A stretch of DNA of 52,752 bases, taken from an uncultured Clostridia bacterium. GTDB taxonomy: Bacteria > Bacillota > Clostridia > Saccharofermentanales > Saccharofermentanaceae. Within the stretch, counting starts at the first letter, position 1; the number at the start of each line of letters is the position of its first letter. The notes beneath the pieces are model-generated. The model saw nothing but the letters and a program-made list of their open reading frames with translations. It had not been told where the DNA came from and did no database searches. The stretch spans positions 1 through 52,752 of the forward strand of contig CAMYXF010000012.1 of NCBI GenBank assembly GCA_947303185.1, given 5' to 3'. Below, in pieces: positions 1 to 7,608 of this stretch. The position numbers were made by a program, and so were the translations under genes.

Positions 1-325
1 CGTTCTCTTAGGCGAGAGATACAAGAACATCTCCAAGGAGATCAAGGCTTACCTCCGTGGTGAGTACGGCAGAGCACCGGGCGAAGTTAACCAGGAACTC
101 ATCGACAGATGCTGGAAGCCTGAAGAACTCGTTCAGGGCAGATATGCTGATTCTTTGGAGCCCGTTTTCGAGAAGACAAAGAAAGAACTTGGCGACAAGG
201 CAAGATCTGACGAGGACGTTCTCTCTTACATCGCTTTCCCTCAGGTAGCTGAGAAGTTCTTCGCAGCTCGTGAGGAGAAGGAATCCAACACAGTTAACTA
301 CACCATCGAGAAGAAGGAGGATTAA
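1..325 (+). CDS. oadA: Oxaloacetate decarboxylase alpha subunit, C-terminal end (partial)
   Basis: The window opens inside this gene; the last 107 codons are present and end in TAA at 323-325. The residues read as the C-terminal part of the PYC_OADA carboxyltransferase domain: a RYKNISKEIKAYLRGEYGRAP stretch near positions 17-80 is the hallmark of OadA and PycB proteins. The family transfers the carboxyl group of oxaloacetate to biotin in the cytoplasm. No biotin domain follows; biotin is instead carried by a separate protein two genes downstream, unlike the classical fused OadA. The next gene starts 2 nt after the stop, and the gene's own last codons (aaggagg) supply its ribosome-binding site. 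A pyruvate carboxylase B subunit is the alternative, but the following pump subunits favour a decarboxylase. Confidence 0.85.
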   Translation, partial: VLLGERYKNISKEIKAYLRGEYGRAPGEVNQELIDRCWKPEELVQGRYADSLEPVFEKTKKELGDKARSDEDVLSYIAFPQVAEKFFAAREEKESNTVNYTIEKKED

Positions 326-327
326 TT

Positions 328-717
328 ATGAATCCTGTTATTCAGTTGACTGTTGAGCGTGGACAGCACCTCACTACTGCTGAGATGTTCATGAATGCCG
401 GAATCGTTATTCTCGTAGTATTCGCCGTTCTCCTGCTGATGTACATCCTGATCTCAATCTCAGGAAAGATCATTCAGGCGATCACAAAAGTCGGCTCAAA
501 GAAAGAGCCCGAGAAGGCTCCCGCTGCTGCTCCTGCCGCTGCACCTGCAGTTGCTGCTGCCGCAGCTTCCGAAGAAGTATTCTCCTCCGGATCTTTGAAG
601 CTCAAGAACTGCGACGAGAAGACAGCAGCCATGATCATGGCCATCGTCGCTGATGACACCGGAATCCCGCTCAACGAGCTCGTTTTCAAGTCCATCAAGC
701 TGGTCGAAAAGAAGTAA
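328..717 (+). CDS. oadG: OadG-family gamma/delta subunit of Na+ pump decarboxylase
   Basis: This 129-residue protein has one N-terminal membrane helix (about residues 22-46, GIVILVVFAVLLLMYILI), then a charged stretch, then an Ala/Pro-rich linker (about 62-82) and a compact C-terminal segment (about 85-129). That layout is typical of OadG/MmdD subunits, which anchor the soluble carboxyltransferase and biotin carrier to the membrane beta subunit. It starts 2 nt after oadA with AAGGAGG in place, and the biotin carrier follows 12 nt downstream, so the four genes form one operon. The C-terminal segment resembles the small assembly domain found in delta subunits, but this is a weak match by eye. 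Confidence 0.8.
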   Translation: MNPVIQLTVERGQHLTTAEMFMNAGIVILVVFAVLLLMYILISISGKIIQAITKVGSKKEPEKAPAAAPAAAPAVAAAAASEEVFSSGSLKLKNCDEKTAAMIMAIVADDTGIPLNELVFKSIKLVEKK

Positions 718-729
718 AGGAGAAAGTCC

Positions 730-1125
730 ATGATTTATAACGTAACTATCAACGATAAAGTCTATGAGGTAGAGGTTGAGAAGGGCGTTGCCAATCTCGT
801 TAAAACAACAGCTGTCGTAGCTGCTCCTGCTGCCGCACCCGCACCTGCTGCTGCACCCGCTGCAGCTCCTGCTCCTGCCGCTGCTCCCGCACCCGCTGCC
901 GCTGCTGCAGGCACAACACCTGTTAACTCACCTATGCCCGGTACGATCCTTGACGTTAAGGTTGCTGTCGGTCAGGCAGTTAAGGAAGGCGAGCTCGTTT
1001 GCATCCTCGAAGCTATGAAGATGGAAAACGAGATCTACGCTCCCTGCTCAGGTTCAGTTGCTCAGGTTCTCGTAACAAAGGGCCAGTCAGTAGACACCGG
1101 CACACCCTTGGTATCTATTTCTTAA
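730..1125 (+). CDS. Biotin carboxyl carrier protein of the decarboxylase
   Basis: This 131-residue protein begins with about 25 residues of beta-rich sequence, followed by a long Ala/Pro linker (about 32-62) and a biotinyl domain (about 63-131). The biotinylation motif EAMKMEN is intact, with the acceptor lysine at residue 97, and the PMPGTILDV opening and the GSVAQVLVTKGQSV closing hairpin are both present. In the family (GcdC, MmdC) it shuttles carboxybiotin from the alpha subunit in the cytoplasm to the beta subunit in the membrane. AAAGGAGAAAG precedes the ATG. The flexible linker lets the biotin arm swing between sites. The gene sits between the gamma and beta genes, as expected for a complex with a separate carrier. 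Confidence 0.9.
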   Translation: MIYNVTINDKVYEVEVEKGVANLVKTTAVVAAPAAAPAPAAAPAAAPAPAAAPAPAAAAAGTTPVNSPMPGTILDVKVAVGQAVKEGELVCILEAMKMENEIYAPCSGSVAQVLVTKGQSVDTGTPLVSIS

Positions 1126-1143
1126 TCAGGGGGTATCAGGGTA

Positions 1144-2355
1144 ATGTTAGAAGTATTAAAAAATCTGTGGGAGACATCAGGTTTCGCCCAGTTCTTCCTT
1201 GATCCGGACGGATGGAAGAGCGGAATCATGATTCTCATCGCATTCGCTCTCTTGTACATGGCGATCAAGAAGCAGTTCGAGCCTCTCCTCCTGCTCCCTA
1301 TCGCTTTCGGTATGCTCCTTACCAATCTCCCCTGGCCCGGCGGCGGAATCTTCCACCCCGAATGGTTTGAGGGTGATATCAACTGGGCTGCATTAGGCGG
1401 CGGTTATCACGATCCCGCTACAGGCGCCCACATCGATCCGGGTCTTTTCGACTTCCTGTACATCGGCGTTAAGATGGATATCTTCCCCTGCCTCATCTTC
1501 ATGGCAGTAGGCGCTATGACAGACTTCGGACCCTTGATCTCAAGACCTTCGTCCTTCTTCATGGGCGCAGGCGCTCAGTTCGGTATCTCTTTTGCTTTCG
1601 TAGTTGCATGCCTCCTGGGATTCGATCCTCAGGGTGCTGCTTCCATCGGAATCATCGGCGGTGCTGACGGCCCGACAGCTATCTATCTCACATCAAAGCT
1701 CGCTCCTGAGCTTCTCGGCGCAATCGCTATCGCAGCTTACTCATACATGGCGCTCATCCCTATGATCCAGCCGCCTGTAATGAAGCTCCTTACAACAAAG
1801 AAGATGCGTCAGGTAAAGATGGAACAGACAAGACCCGTATCCAAGACAGAGAAGATCTGCTTCCCTATCATCGTTACAGTTGTCTGCGTTCTCATCCTTC
1901 CTTCCGTTGCACCTCTCCTCGGCTGCCTCATGCTTGGTAACCTCTTCAGAGAGTCAGGTGTTACAGACCGTCTTTCCGACACAGCTCAGAACGCAATGTG
2001 CAACATCGTAACAATCATGCTCGGTACATCAGTTGGTGCTACAGCAGTCGGTGCAAGATTCCTCAAGCTTGAGACAATCATGATCATCGGTATCGGTCTT
2101 GCAGCATTTATCTTCGCTACAGTCGGCGGTCTCATCATCGGCGACATCATGTATGTCCTTTCAAAGGGCAAGATCAATCCGCTCATCGGTGCAGCAGGCG
2201 TTTCCGCCGTTCCTATGGCAGCACGTGTTGCTTCCAAGGTCGGCCAGAAGGAGAATCCTTCCAACTTCCTGCTCATGCACGCAATGGGTCCGAACGTTGC
2301 AGGCGTTATCGGTTCAGCAGTTGCTGCCGGCATCCTGCTCACACTCTTCGGTTAA
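1144..2355 (+). CDS. oadB: Sodium-translocating decarboxylase beta subunit
   Basis: This 403-residue polytopic membrane protein has about nine to eleven hydrophobic helices. It carries the family signature GGADGPTAIYLTSKLAPE near residues 173-190, whose aspartate is part of the sodium/proton site in OadB, MmdB and GcdB. The usual GVSAVPMAARV and HAMGPNVAGVIGS motifs are also present near the C-terminus. The protein decarboxylates carboxybiotin and couples this to Na+ export, so the operon converts decarboxylation energy into a sodium gradient. The length matches the family. It follows the carrier gene by 18 nt and is the last gene of the operon, with a strong terminator 25 nt later. The preferred substrate, oxaloacetate, is inferred from the upstream OadA-like tail. 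Confidence 0.93.
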   Translation: MLEVLKNLWETSGFAQFFLDPDGWKSGIMILIAFALLYMAIKKQFEPLLLLPIAFGMLLTNLPWPGGGIFHPEWFEGDINWAALGGGYHDPATGAHIDPGLFDFLYIGVKMDIFPCLIFMAVGAMTDFGPLISRPSSFFMGAGAQFGISFAFVVACLLGFDPQGAASIGIIGGADGPTAIYLTSKLAPELLGAIAIAAYSYMALIPMIQPPVMKLLTTKKMRQVKMEQTRPVSKTEKICFPIIVTVVCVLILPSVAPLLGCLMLGNLFRESGVTDRLSDTAQNAMCNIVTIMLGTSVGATAVGARFLKLETIMIIGIGLAAFIFATVGGLIIGDIMYVLSKGKINPLIGAAGVSAVPMAARVASKVGQKENPSNFLLMHAMGPNVAGVIGSAVAAGILLTLFG

Positions 2356-2380
2356 TAGAGTTGTAATTAAATAACCTATA

Positions 2381-2412
2381 GAGGCTGTCTCATGTGAGGC
2401 AGCCTCTTTTAG
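2381..2412 (+). terminator. Terminator of the decarboxylase operon
   Basis: An 11-bp stem (GAGGCTGTCTC, 2381-2391, with GAGGCAGCCTC, 2396-2406, one G-U pair) closes an ATGT loop and is followed by TTTTA. It has the GTCTC/GAG core shared by several other terminators in this window. Confidence 0.9.
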
Positions 2413-2462
2413 TTTTCGGGGTCATGGATTCATAGTGGAAATCAGTAGAAATCCGCGTCTTT

Positions 2463-3476
2463 ATGAAATACACTTTAGGCATGGGGAAAAAAGGATTTAC
2501 AATTCTAATCATTACGGTGATCTATCTTTGCGCAGCGGGTGCCACCCTGCTGCCGCTTTTCGGCGGGAACAGCATTTCCGATGCCCGTGTTAAAAACCGC
2601 AAGGTCAATATCGAATACATGTCGGTCCATATGAGCGGCGGTTTATCAGTGATAAATGAGACGATCGAAGTGTTCAGCGAAGGCGGTAAGTACTATCTCG
2701 TAAGCACTTACGATGACGGCGTAAAACACGAGCTCACCAAGTTCGAATACCTCTTATGCACGGATATAGATTTCGATTTTTTGCGTGAACAGGACGGCGT
2801 TATCGGCAGTGACCTTATTTACGAGCACGTCGAATACAGACCCGTGGGCGGCGATATCGTCTCGCTCCCCGCAAAGGACTACTGGTATTTTCCCGGCATG
2901 ATCTATTTTTTCAACCGCATCCTGACAACTCCTGATTACGAGATTACCCGCGCCGACGAACTCGCCATCGAACTCGGCAAATATGCTTATCTCCAAGGCT
3001 CACCTGACATCATATACAGGAGCAGCCAGAATCTCGGTAACAACATCTACGGTACATATCTTGATTTCTATTACGGAAACGGTGACTCTCAGCAGCAATA
3101 CGACTTCTGGCAGAAATGCAAACCCGGAATTGACAGCGATGCCGGCGCTATAGTGAACAGACTTGTAAACCGCAATTACTCCCGTGAAGAGCAGGACAAG
3201 ATCCTGGAAGAATACAAATATCTCCCTTCCGGCTCCTGCTACTACCGTGTCGAGACCAACGACGACATAGTCCTGGTCGAAATGATGGACCTCGACACCT
3301 ACACCTTTTTCTTAACCTACGCCGATAAGACCCGCAGCCAGGACATCGTGAGCATCATGACAGGCAAAGAGTCCGGCCTTGCTGGAACCGTTATTGCATT
3401 GGTTGCTGAGACAGTAGTGTTTGCAGGTGCGGTTTGTGCGGTCTTGGTGATCGCGAAAAAGAAGGCTGCCGCTTAA
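2463..3476 (+). CDS. Unknown bitopic membrane protein
   Basis: I do not recognise this 337-residue protein. It has an N-terminal membrane helix (about residues 10-34, FTILIITVIYLCAAGATLL), a large polar middle of about 270 residues rich in Tyr, Asp and Glu, and a second helix close to the C-terminus (about 308-330) followed by a short KKKAAA tail. The middle part is probably outside the cell. No cysteine lipobox, catalytic motif or repeat was seen. The ATG at 2463 has only a weak ribosome-binding site; an in-frame ATG at 2481 is an alternative. The gene stands alone between the decarboxylase terminator and an accessory gene. A smaller protein at 16747-17391 has the same helix-domain-helix plan. 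Confidence 0.7.
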   Translation: MKYTLGMGKKGFTILIITVIYLCAAGATLLPLFGGNSISDARVKNRKVNIEYMSVHMSGGLSVINETIEVFSEGGKYYLVSTYDDGVKHELTKFEYLLCTDIDFDFLREQDGVIGSDLIYEHVEYRPVGGDIVSLPAKDYWYFPGMIYFFNRILTTPDYEITRADELAIELGKYAYLQGSPDIIYRSSQNLGNNIYGTYLDFYYGNGDSQQQYDFWQKCKPGIDSDAGAIVNRLVNRNYSREEQDKILEEYKYLPSGSCYYRVETNDDIVLVEMMDLDTYTFFLTYADKTRSQDIVSIMTGKESGLAGTVIALVAETVVFAGAVCAVLVIAKKKAAA

Positions 3477-3527
3477 TGCAGCAGTTAATGTAGTTATTTA
3501 TTTCTTTTATCTTTACCGAAAAATCAG

Positions 3528-3547
3528 AGCGTTTTTCGCGCTTTTTT
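3528..3547 (+). terminator. Probable weak terminator
   Basis: AGCG (3528-3531) and CGCT (3539-3542) form a short stem with a T-rich loop, followed by TTTTT. It lies 50 nt after the stop of the preceding gene. The stem is only 4 bp, so the call is tentative. Three copies of TTTGTCGG follow with a 10-bp period (3558, 3568, 3578). Confidence 0.4.
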
Positions 3548-3619
3548 GAAGCTGGGCTTTGTCGGTTTTTGTCGGCATTTGTCGGTTGTTTTCGCGAAAT
3601 TATCTTCCATAATCAGGTT

Positions 3620-4408
3620 ATGGACATAACGAATAAATACATCCCCAGAGAATACCTTTCTCTCAAGATCAATTACTGCAGACAACAGCTTGAGCAGTTG
3701 CCGAAGTTCACGTTGGGCGAACACAAAGTAAACGGTATTTCGAGAAGTGTGATTAAAGTTGACGGTCGTAGAATATGTGCAGATTCAAGCGTAGGCAAAG
3801 AATATTGTAATCTCCTTCACGCGCGAGAAGAACTGGAAAATGAACTTCAAATCTATGAAGCTATTTGGAACGCCAATTTCAGAGGTGAACCGCTTGCTCA
3901 ATGTGCGCCTTGCAAGATTAAACGCCATCTTGCCGTTGACTCCAGCAAGAAGGTAGTCATGGATAAAGAGTTTTTCGACAGTCTCAAAAATGATGACAAT
4001 TCAAGATATCAAAAATACAACAGCAACTTCTTCAACGGAATCTATTACAGATCCGCTGCCGAACGCGATATTGCAATCTTCTATACCGAAATGGGAATAC
4101 CGTTTAAATATGAGCCTTCAATAACAATTGCCGGTTTATCCAAACCAATCAATCCCGATTTTGTTTTGTATTTTAGGGAACTCGACTCATGTAAGTTTCA
4201 CGAGCATTTGGGTATGAAACATTCTGCTGACTATCTCAGGGACACCAAAGTAAAATACAGCAATTACATTGGAGCAGGATTGATTCCTGATATGGATATC
4301 CTGTTTACATACGATACTGATGACACACCATTTGATATACGTACACTGCCGGTAAAACTCAACGGCTCCGTGTACGGCTCGATCATTTGCAGGCCCCCGG
4401 AAAGTTGA
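3620..4408 (+). CDS. PD-(D/E)XK nuclease-like accessory protein
   Basis: The protein is 262 residues from the ATG at 3620; the reading frame opens at a TTG at 3569, but that gives an unlikely N-terminus. Residues of about 130-240 show the order of elements typical of PD-(D/E)XK folds: RSAAERDIAIFYTEMGIPF (a conserved Glu in helix 1), then INPDFVLYF (the P-D motif), then CKFHEHLGMK (the E-x-x-G strand). Many unannotated Firmicutes proteins share this pattern, so nuclease activity is an inference from fold, not shown. The sequence is richer in A+T and uses codons differently from its neighbours. It is followed by a dispersed palindromic repeat and a 22-bp tandem repeat, which suggests an accessory or recently gained gene. 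Confidence 0.65.
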   Translation: MDITNKYIPREYLSLKINYCRQQLEQLPKFTLGEHKVNGISRSVIKVDGRRICADSSVGKEYCNLLHAREELENELQIYEAIWNANFRGEPLAQCAPCKIKRHLAVDSSKKVVMDKEFFDSLKNDDNSRYQKYNSNFFNGIYYRSAAERDIAIFYTEMGIPFKYEPSITIAGLSKPINPDFVLYFRELDSCKFHEHLGMKHSADYLRDTKVKYSNYIGAGLIPDMDILFTYDTDDTPFDIRTLPVKLNGSVYGSIICRPPES

Positions 4409-4430
4409 TAATTAGCTTATTGACGGAAAC

Positions 4431-4532
4431 ATTGACGAAAACAGCACTTTTCGTCAATAAAATCGTCAAAAAGAGCCGAAATTGACGAAATCATTGACGA
4501 TTATCCCCATTTTCGTCAATAAAACCGTCAAT
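4431..4532 (+). repeat. Dispersed palindromic repeat, TTGACGA type, copy 1
   Basis: Three successive hairpins use one stem word in both orientations: ATTGACGAAAA/TTTTCGTCAAT (4431-4441/4448-4458), TCGTCAA/TTGACGA (4463-4469/4482-4488) and ATTGACGA/TCGTCAAT (4493-4500/4513-4520). Roughly 90% of the 102 bp recur at 35131-35231. There is no open reading frame. It sits between two convergent genes. Confidence 0.85.
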
Positions 4533-4540
4533 CGTGTTTC

Positions 4541-4662
4541 AGCACCTCAAAAAGCAGGCGCGGCAACTCGAAAAAGCGGACACAGCACCTCGAATAAGCG
4601 GACACAGCACCTCGAATAAGCGGACACAGCACCTCGAATAAGCGGACACGGCACCAAAAAAA
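4541..4662 (+). repeat. 22-bp tandem repeat array
   Basis: Three identical 22-bp units lie at 4584-4605, 4606-4627 and 4628-4649 (unit AGCACCTCGAATAAGCGGAC plus AC). Degenerate units extend the array on both sides to about 4541 and 4662. Units abut without spacers, so this is a simple tandem array and not CRISPR. It lies in the convergent gap 4409-4774. Confidence 0.85.
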
Positions 4663-4703
4663 GCGGGCGCGGCTCCCCAAAAATACCCCCTTACCAACTA
4701 AAA

Positions 4704-4732
4704 GCCCCTCCAGAGATGATCTCCGAAGGGGC
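4704..4732 (-). terminator. Terminator of the flotillin gene
   Basis: On the minus strand GCCCCTTCGGAGA pairs with TCTCTGGAGGGGC around a TCA loop, followed by TTTTAG. It lies 43 nt past the flotillin stop codon. Confidence 0.8.
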
Positions 4733-4774
4733 GGTTTAGTTAATCAGTTGTTGTGACTAATCACAGCTTGTAAA

Positions 4775-6382
4775 TTAAGCCTCTGTCGTCGGCGCGGTGG
4801 GTGCCTCGGGTGCAGCAGGTGCTGCCGGAGCGACCGGAGCAACGGGAGCTGCTGTGGCAGGAGCGCCGCTTACTGTCTCATTTACGTCGCCTGTGGATAC
4901 GTTCAGTGTCTGAAGTCCATCAAGGCCTGATACTGTGATGTTCTTGTTGACCTTTGCATCGTATGTATTAGCTCTCATGATGTCTCTGATGTCGATTCCT
5001 GTTGTTTCCTTAACAGACTCGATTGTCTGTGCAAGAACTGAGGGAACATAAGAACCCATTGTGCCAACGCCTGTCTCGCCATTGCCTGAATCGATAATTG
5101 TTACCTTGTCGATTGTAGACAGAGGCTTTGCGATCTCAGCTGCCATTTCAGGAAGAGCCTTAACGATCATTTCCATCATAGCTGCCTGGCCGTACTTCTT
5201 CATAGCTTCTGCTTTCTTCTCGAGAGCTTCAGCTTCTGCTAAACCCTTTGCAGCGATTGCTGCAGCTTCAGCTTCACCGACCTTGCGGATACCTTCAGCT
5301 TCCTGCTGCTTAGCATAGAGGTCTGCTTCAGCCTGAACTTTACGAGCTTCAGCTGCCTTCTCGAGTTCGAACTTTTCAGCTTCTGCGTTTCTCTGTCTCT
5401 CATAGAGAGCAGCGTCTGCAGCCTGCTGCTTTGCGAACTTCTCAGCTTCAGCCTTCTTCTTGACTTCAGCGTCGAGAGCCTGCTCTTTAACTTCAGCTTC
5501 CTTTCTCTTGAGGTCGACTTCCTTCTCCTGACGAGCGATGTCGGCATTGGTCTTTGTGACCTCGATTGTCTTACGCTGATTCTCTTTCTGAATCTCGTAA
5601 GCTGCGTCAGCTTCAGCCTGCTTTGAATCTTCGACTGTCTTGAGTTCTGCTCTCTTGATAGCGAGTTCGTTCTGCTTTACAGCGATCTCTGTGTCAGCTG
5701 CGACCTTAGCGTCGTTTGCTTCCTTCTGAGCCTGAGCCTGAGCGATAGCTACGTCTCTGTCAGCCTGAGCCTTTGCGATCGAAGCGTCCTTCTGGATCTT
5801 AGCCATGTTGTCCTGACCAAGAGCGTTGATGAGATCCTTCTCGTCTGTTACGTGCTGTACGTTGCAGGAGATGATCTCGATACCGAGACGCTTCATGTCT
5901 TCCTGAGCCTTCTGCTGAACCTCGTCACCGAACTTCTTTCTGTCGTTGCAGAGGTCCTTCAGTGTGATCGTACCGATGATCTCTCTCATGTTACCCTGAA
6001 GTGAGTCAACGAGAGAATCTGCGATCTGCTGCTCTTTCATGTTGAGGAAGTTCTTCATGGCGAGCTTAACGCCTTCACCTTCGCTCATTACTCTTACCTT
6101 TGCTACTGCGTCGATGTTAACACCGATGAAGTCTGCTGTAGGTACGTAACCGTCTGTCTTGATGTCGATCGAGATCTGCTTGATGAGGAGCTCGTCCTTT
6201 CTCTCGAAGAAGGGCATCTTGAGTCCTGCTCTACCGATCAGGATCTTAGGGTTCTTACGAAGACCTGAGATGATATATGCTTTATCCGGCGGTGCCTTTA
6301 CATAGCTGCAAATCACGATGATGATTACAACAACTGCGATGATTGCTGCTGCAATGATCGGGCCTGTTAAAAATTCTGGCAT
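4775..6382 (-). CDS. floT: Flotillin-like SPFH-domain protein
   Basis: This 535-residue protein has an N-terminal membrane helix (about residues 7-30, rich in Ala, Ile and Val), an SPFH domain (about 30-200, from PDKAYIISGLRKNPKILIGRAG onward) and a long Glu/Ala-rich coiled coil (about 200-395). A C-terminal region and a Pro/Ala-rich tail (about 510-535) follow. This is the flotillin plan of FloT/YuaG, which is about 510 residues in Bacillus. Such proteins form large membrane assemblies linked to membrane fluidity and protein sorting. AGGAGGATAAGG precedes the ATG. No NfeD gene, the common partner, is adjacent. Its leader has a terminator-like hairpin right before the ribosome-binding site (6404-6438), suggesting attenuation. 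Confidence 0.9.
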   Translation of the reverse strand: MPEFLTGPIIAAAIIAVVVIIIVICSYVKAPPDKAYIISGLRKNPKILIGRAGLKMPFFERKDELLIKQISIDIKTDGYVPTADFIGVNIDAVAKVRVMSEGEGVKLAMKNFLNMKEQQIADSLVDSLQGNMREIIGTITLKDLCNDRKKFGDEVQQKAQEDMKRLGIEIISCNVQHVTDEKDLINALGQDNMAKIQKDASIAKAQADRDVAIAQAQAQKEANDAKVAADTEIAVKQNELAIKRAELKTVEDSKQAEADAAYEIQKENQRKTIEVTKTNADIARQEKEVDLKRKEAEVKEQALDAEVKKKAEAEKFAKQQAADAALYERQRNAEAEKFELEKAAEARKVQAEADLYAKQQEAEGIRKVGEAEAAAIAAKGLAEAEALEKKAEAMKKYGQAAMMEMIVKALPEMAAEIAKPLSTIDKVTIIDSGNGETGVGTMGSYVPSVLAQTIESVKETTGIDIRDIMRANTYDAKVNKNITVSGLDGLQTLNVSTGDVNETVSGAPATAAPVAPVAPAAPAAPEAPTAPTTEA

Positions 6383-6403
6383 TTCCTTATCCTCCTATTT
6401 CTT

Positions 6404-6438
6404 AAAAAACCCCACACCGTGTTGACCGCGGTACGGGG
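6404..6438 (-). promoter_or_regulatory. Terminator-like hairpin in the floT leader
   Basis: On the minus strand CCCCGTACCG pairs with CGGTGTGGGG (10 bp including two G-U pairs; 6438-6429 with 6419-6410) and is followed directly by TTTTTT, then by the AGGAGG of floT. A terminator between promoter and ribosome-binding site points to attenuation, though no sensing element was recognised. Confidence 0.65.
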
Positions 6439-6459
6439 ACGCCATATGTTTATAAAGAT

Positions 6460-6487
6460 ATTTTACATTATGGGTACCCCCGGTCAA
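6460..6487 (-). promoter_or_regulatory. Promoter of floT
   Basis: Minus-strand TTGACC (6487-6482), a 16-nt spacer and TAAAAT (6465-6460) match sigma-A hexamers. The spacer holds the palindrome GGGTACCC. The transcript would start near 6453 and run through the leader hairpin. Confidence 0.6.
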
Positions 6488-6637
6488 GAAAAATCGTATC
6501 CGGTAAATCCGATTTGTACACTTGAATAATTCGGATTATCCCCGTTTATGCGGGTTTAATATTTTTCCACAATTTCGGGCATCGAAAACCGCTCAAACGC
6601 AACTATAGGTGCATTCAGAGGGTTTTCGGGGGGCAAT

Positions 6638-6661
6638 AAAAACGCCCTCATAACGAGGGCG
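6638..6661 (-). terminator. Terminator of the hemolysin-III gene
   Basis: Minus-strand CGCCCTC and GAGGGCG form a perfect 7-bp stem (6661-6643) followed by TTTTT. It lies about 27 nt past the stop at 6688. The rest of 6488-6637 shows only short inverted words and no gene. Confidence 0.88.
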
Positions 6662-6687
6662 CGTAAGTTACTTAATAAGTAATTATA

Positions 6688-7512
6688 TTAACCGAAGAAA
6701 TAAATGAATCCCAAAACGTGGAGCACGAGTCCTGCAAGGATGAAGAAGTGCCATACCATGTGGGAGAACTTGAATCTTCTCTTTGAAGGTGCAAAGAAGA
6801 TGCCTACCGTGTAAACGATCGCACCGGAGATGAGGAGCCAGAAGCAGAGGTGTGATACGTTGTTGTAGAACTCGATGATTCTGAAGATGATGGACCATCC
6901 CATTACTGCATAGATGAAGTATGTGAATCCCTTGCCGACCTTTGTGTGATAAGCAAGTGCGGTAACGAGTACGCCGGCAATTGCCATGAGAGCTTCAAGA
7001 GCCCAGAGTACTGAACCTGAGATGGGACCTAAAACATTTATGCAGATAGGTGTGTAAGCACCAAGGATTGCGAAGTAAGCAACGCTTCTGTTTACCTTGT
7101 TCATGATCCTCTTGTGAGGTGTGCCGTGCTTCATGAGGTGGTAAACCGTGGACATGAGCAGCGCGAGGATCAGAGTGATGATGAAAGCGGAGATGCCGAT
7201 GACCGACATAACAATGTGTGCCTGTGATACGCCGGGTTCAGCAGAAGTGCCGATATAAGTATTGATAGCTGCGAAAGGAAGAAGTCCTAAGAGATAAAGT
7301 GCGGGAACGCCGGCTGTAAGTGAGTTACCGACTTCTTCGCCGAATGTCTCGTATGTCTTGTGGAGACCTCTCTGGACTGCGCGCTTGGAGCTCTCAAACC
7401 ATGTAAGATCCTTCAGACCTTCTTCGAGAGGGTCTTCACCTGTCGTAGCGGCATGCTTCTTATCGTCGCTGCCAGCCAGCATGGTTTTCCAGTATCTTTT
7501 GTTTTTAGCCAT
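6688..7512 (-). CDS. Hemolysin III / PAQR family membrane protein
   Basis: The protein is 274 residues with seven predicted membrane helices from about residue 68 on. PAQR motifs are intact: STVYHLMKH (Ser and His) near the second helix, AYFAILGAYTPI in the middle, and HMVWHFFILAGLVLH in the last helices. The Ser/His residues bind a metal in this ceramidase-like superfamily. An extra charged N-terminal segment of about 50 residues precedes the usual EEVGNSLTAG opening, longer than in YqfA-type proteins. The cellular role of bacterial members is uncertain; the hemolysin name comes from one Bacillus protein. The ATG has GGAG ten bases upstream. It has its own terminator and a separate neighbour upstream on the same strand. 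Confidence 0.9.
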   Translation of the reverse strand: MAKNKRYWKTMLAGSDDKKHAATTGEDPLEEGLKDLTWFESSKRAVQRGLHKTYETFGEEVGNSLTAGVPALYLLGLLPFAAINTYIGTSAEPGVSQAHIVMSVIGISAFIITLILALLMSTVYHLMKHGTPHKRIMNKVNRSVAYFAILGAYTPICINVLGPISGSVLWALEALMAIAGVLVTALAYHTKVGKGFTYFIYAVMGWSIIFRIIEFYNNVSHLCFWLLISGAIVYTVGIFFAPSKRRFKFSHMVWHFFILAGLVLHVLGFIYFFG

Positions 7513-7608
7513 GGATTTGAATCTCCGTCCTATTATTCAACCGATATATTTTACAAGGTGAGCGGTAGGTTTTCAACCACCAGGGATTTTACCTGCCGGA
7601 AACCGTAT

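Noticed and set aside
4541..4662. Possible CRISPR array
   Set aside because: Units are 22 bp and directly adjacent, with no unique spacers and no cas genes nearby.
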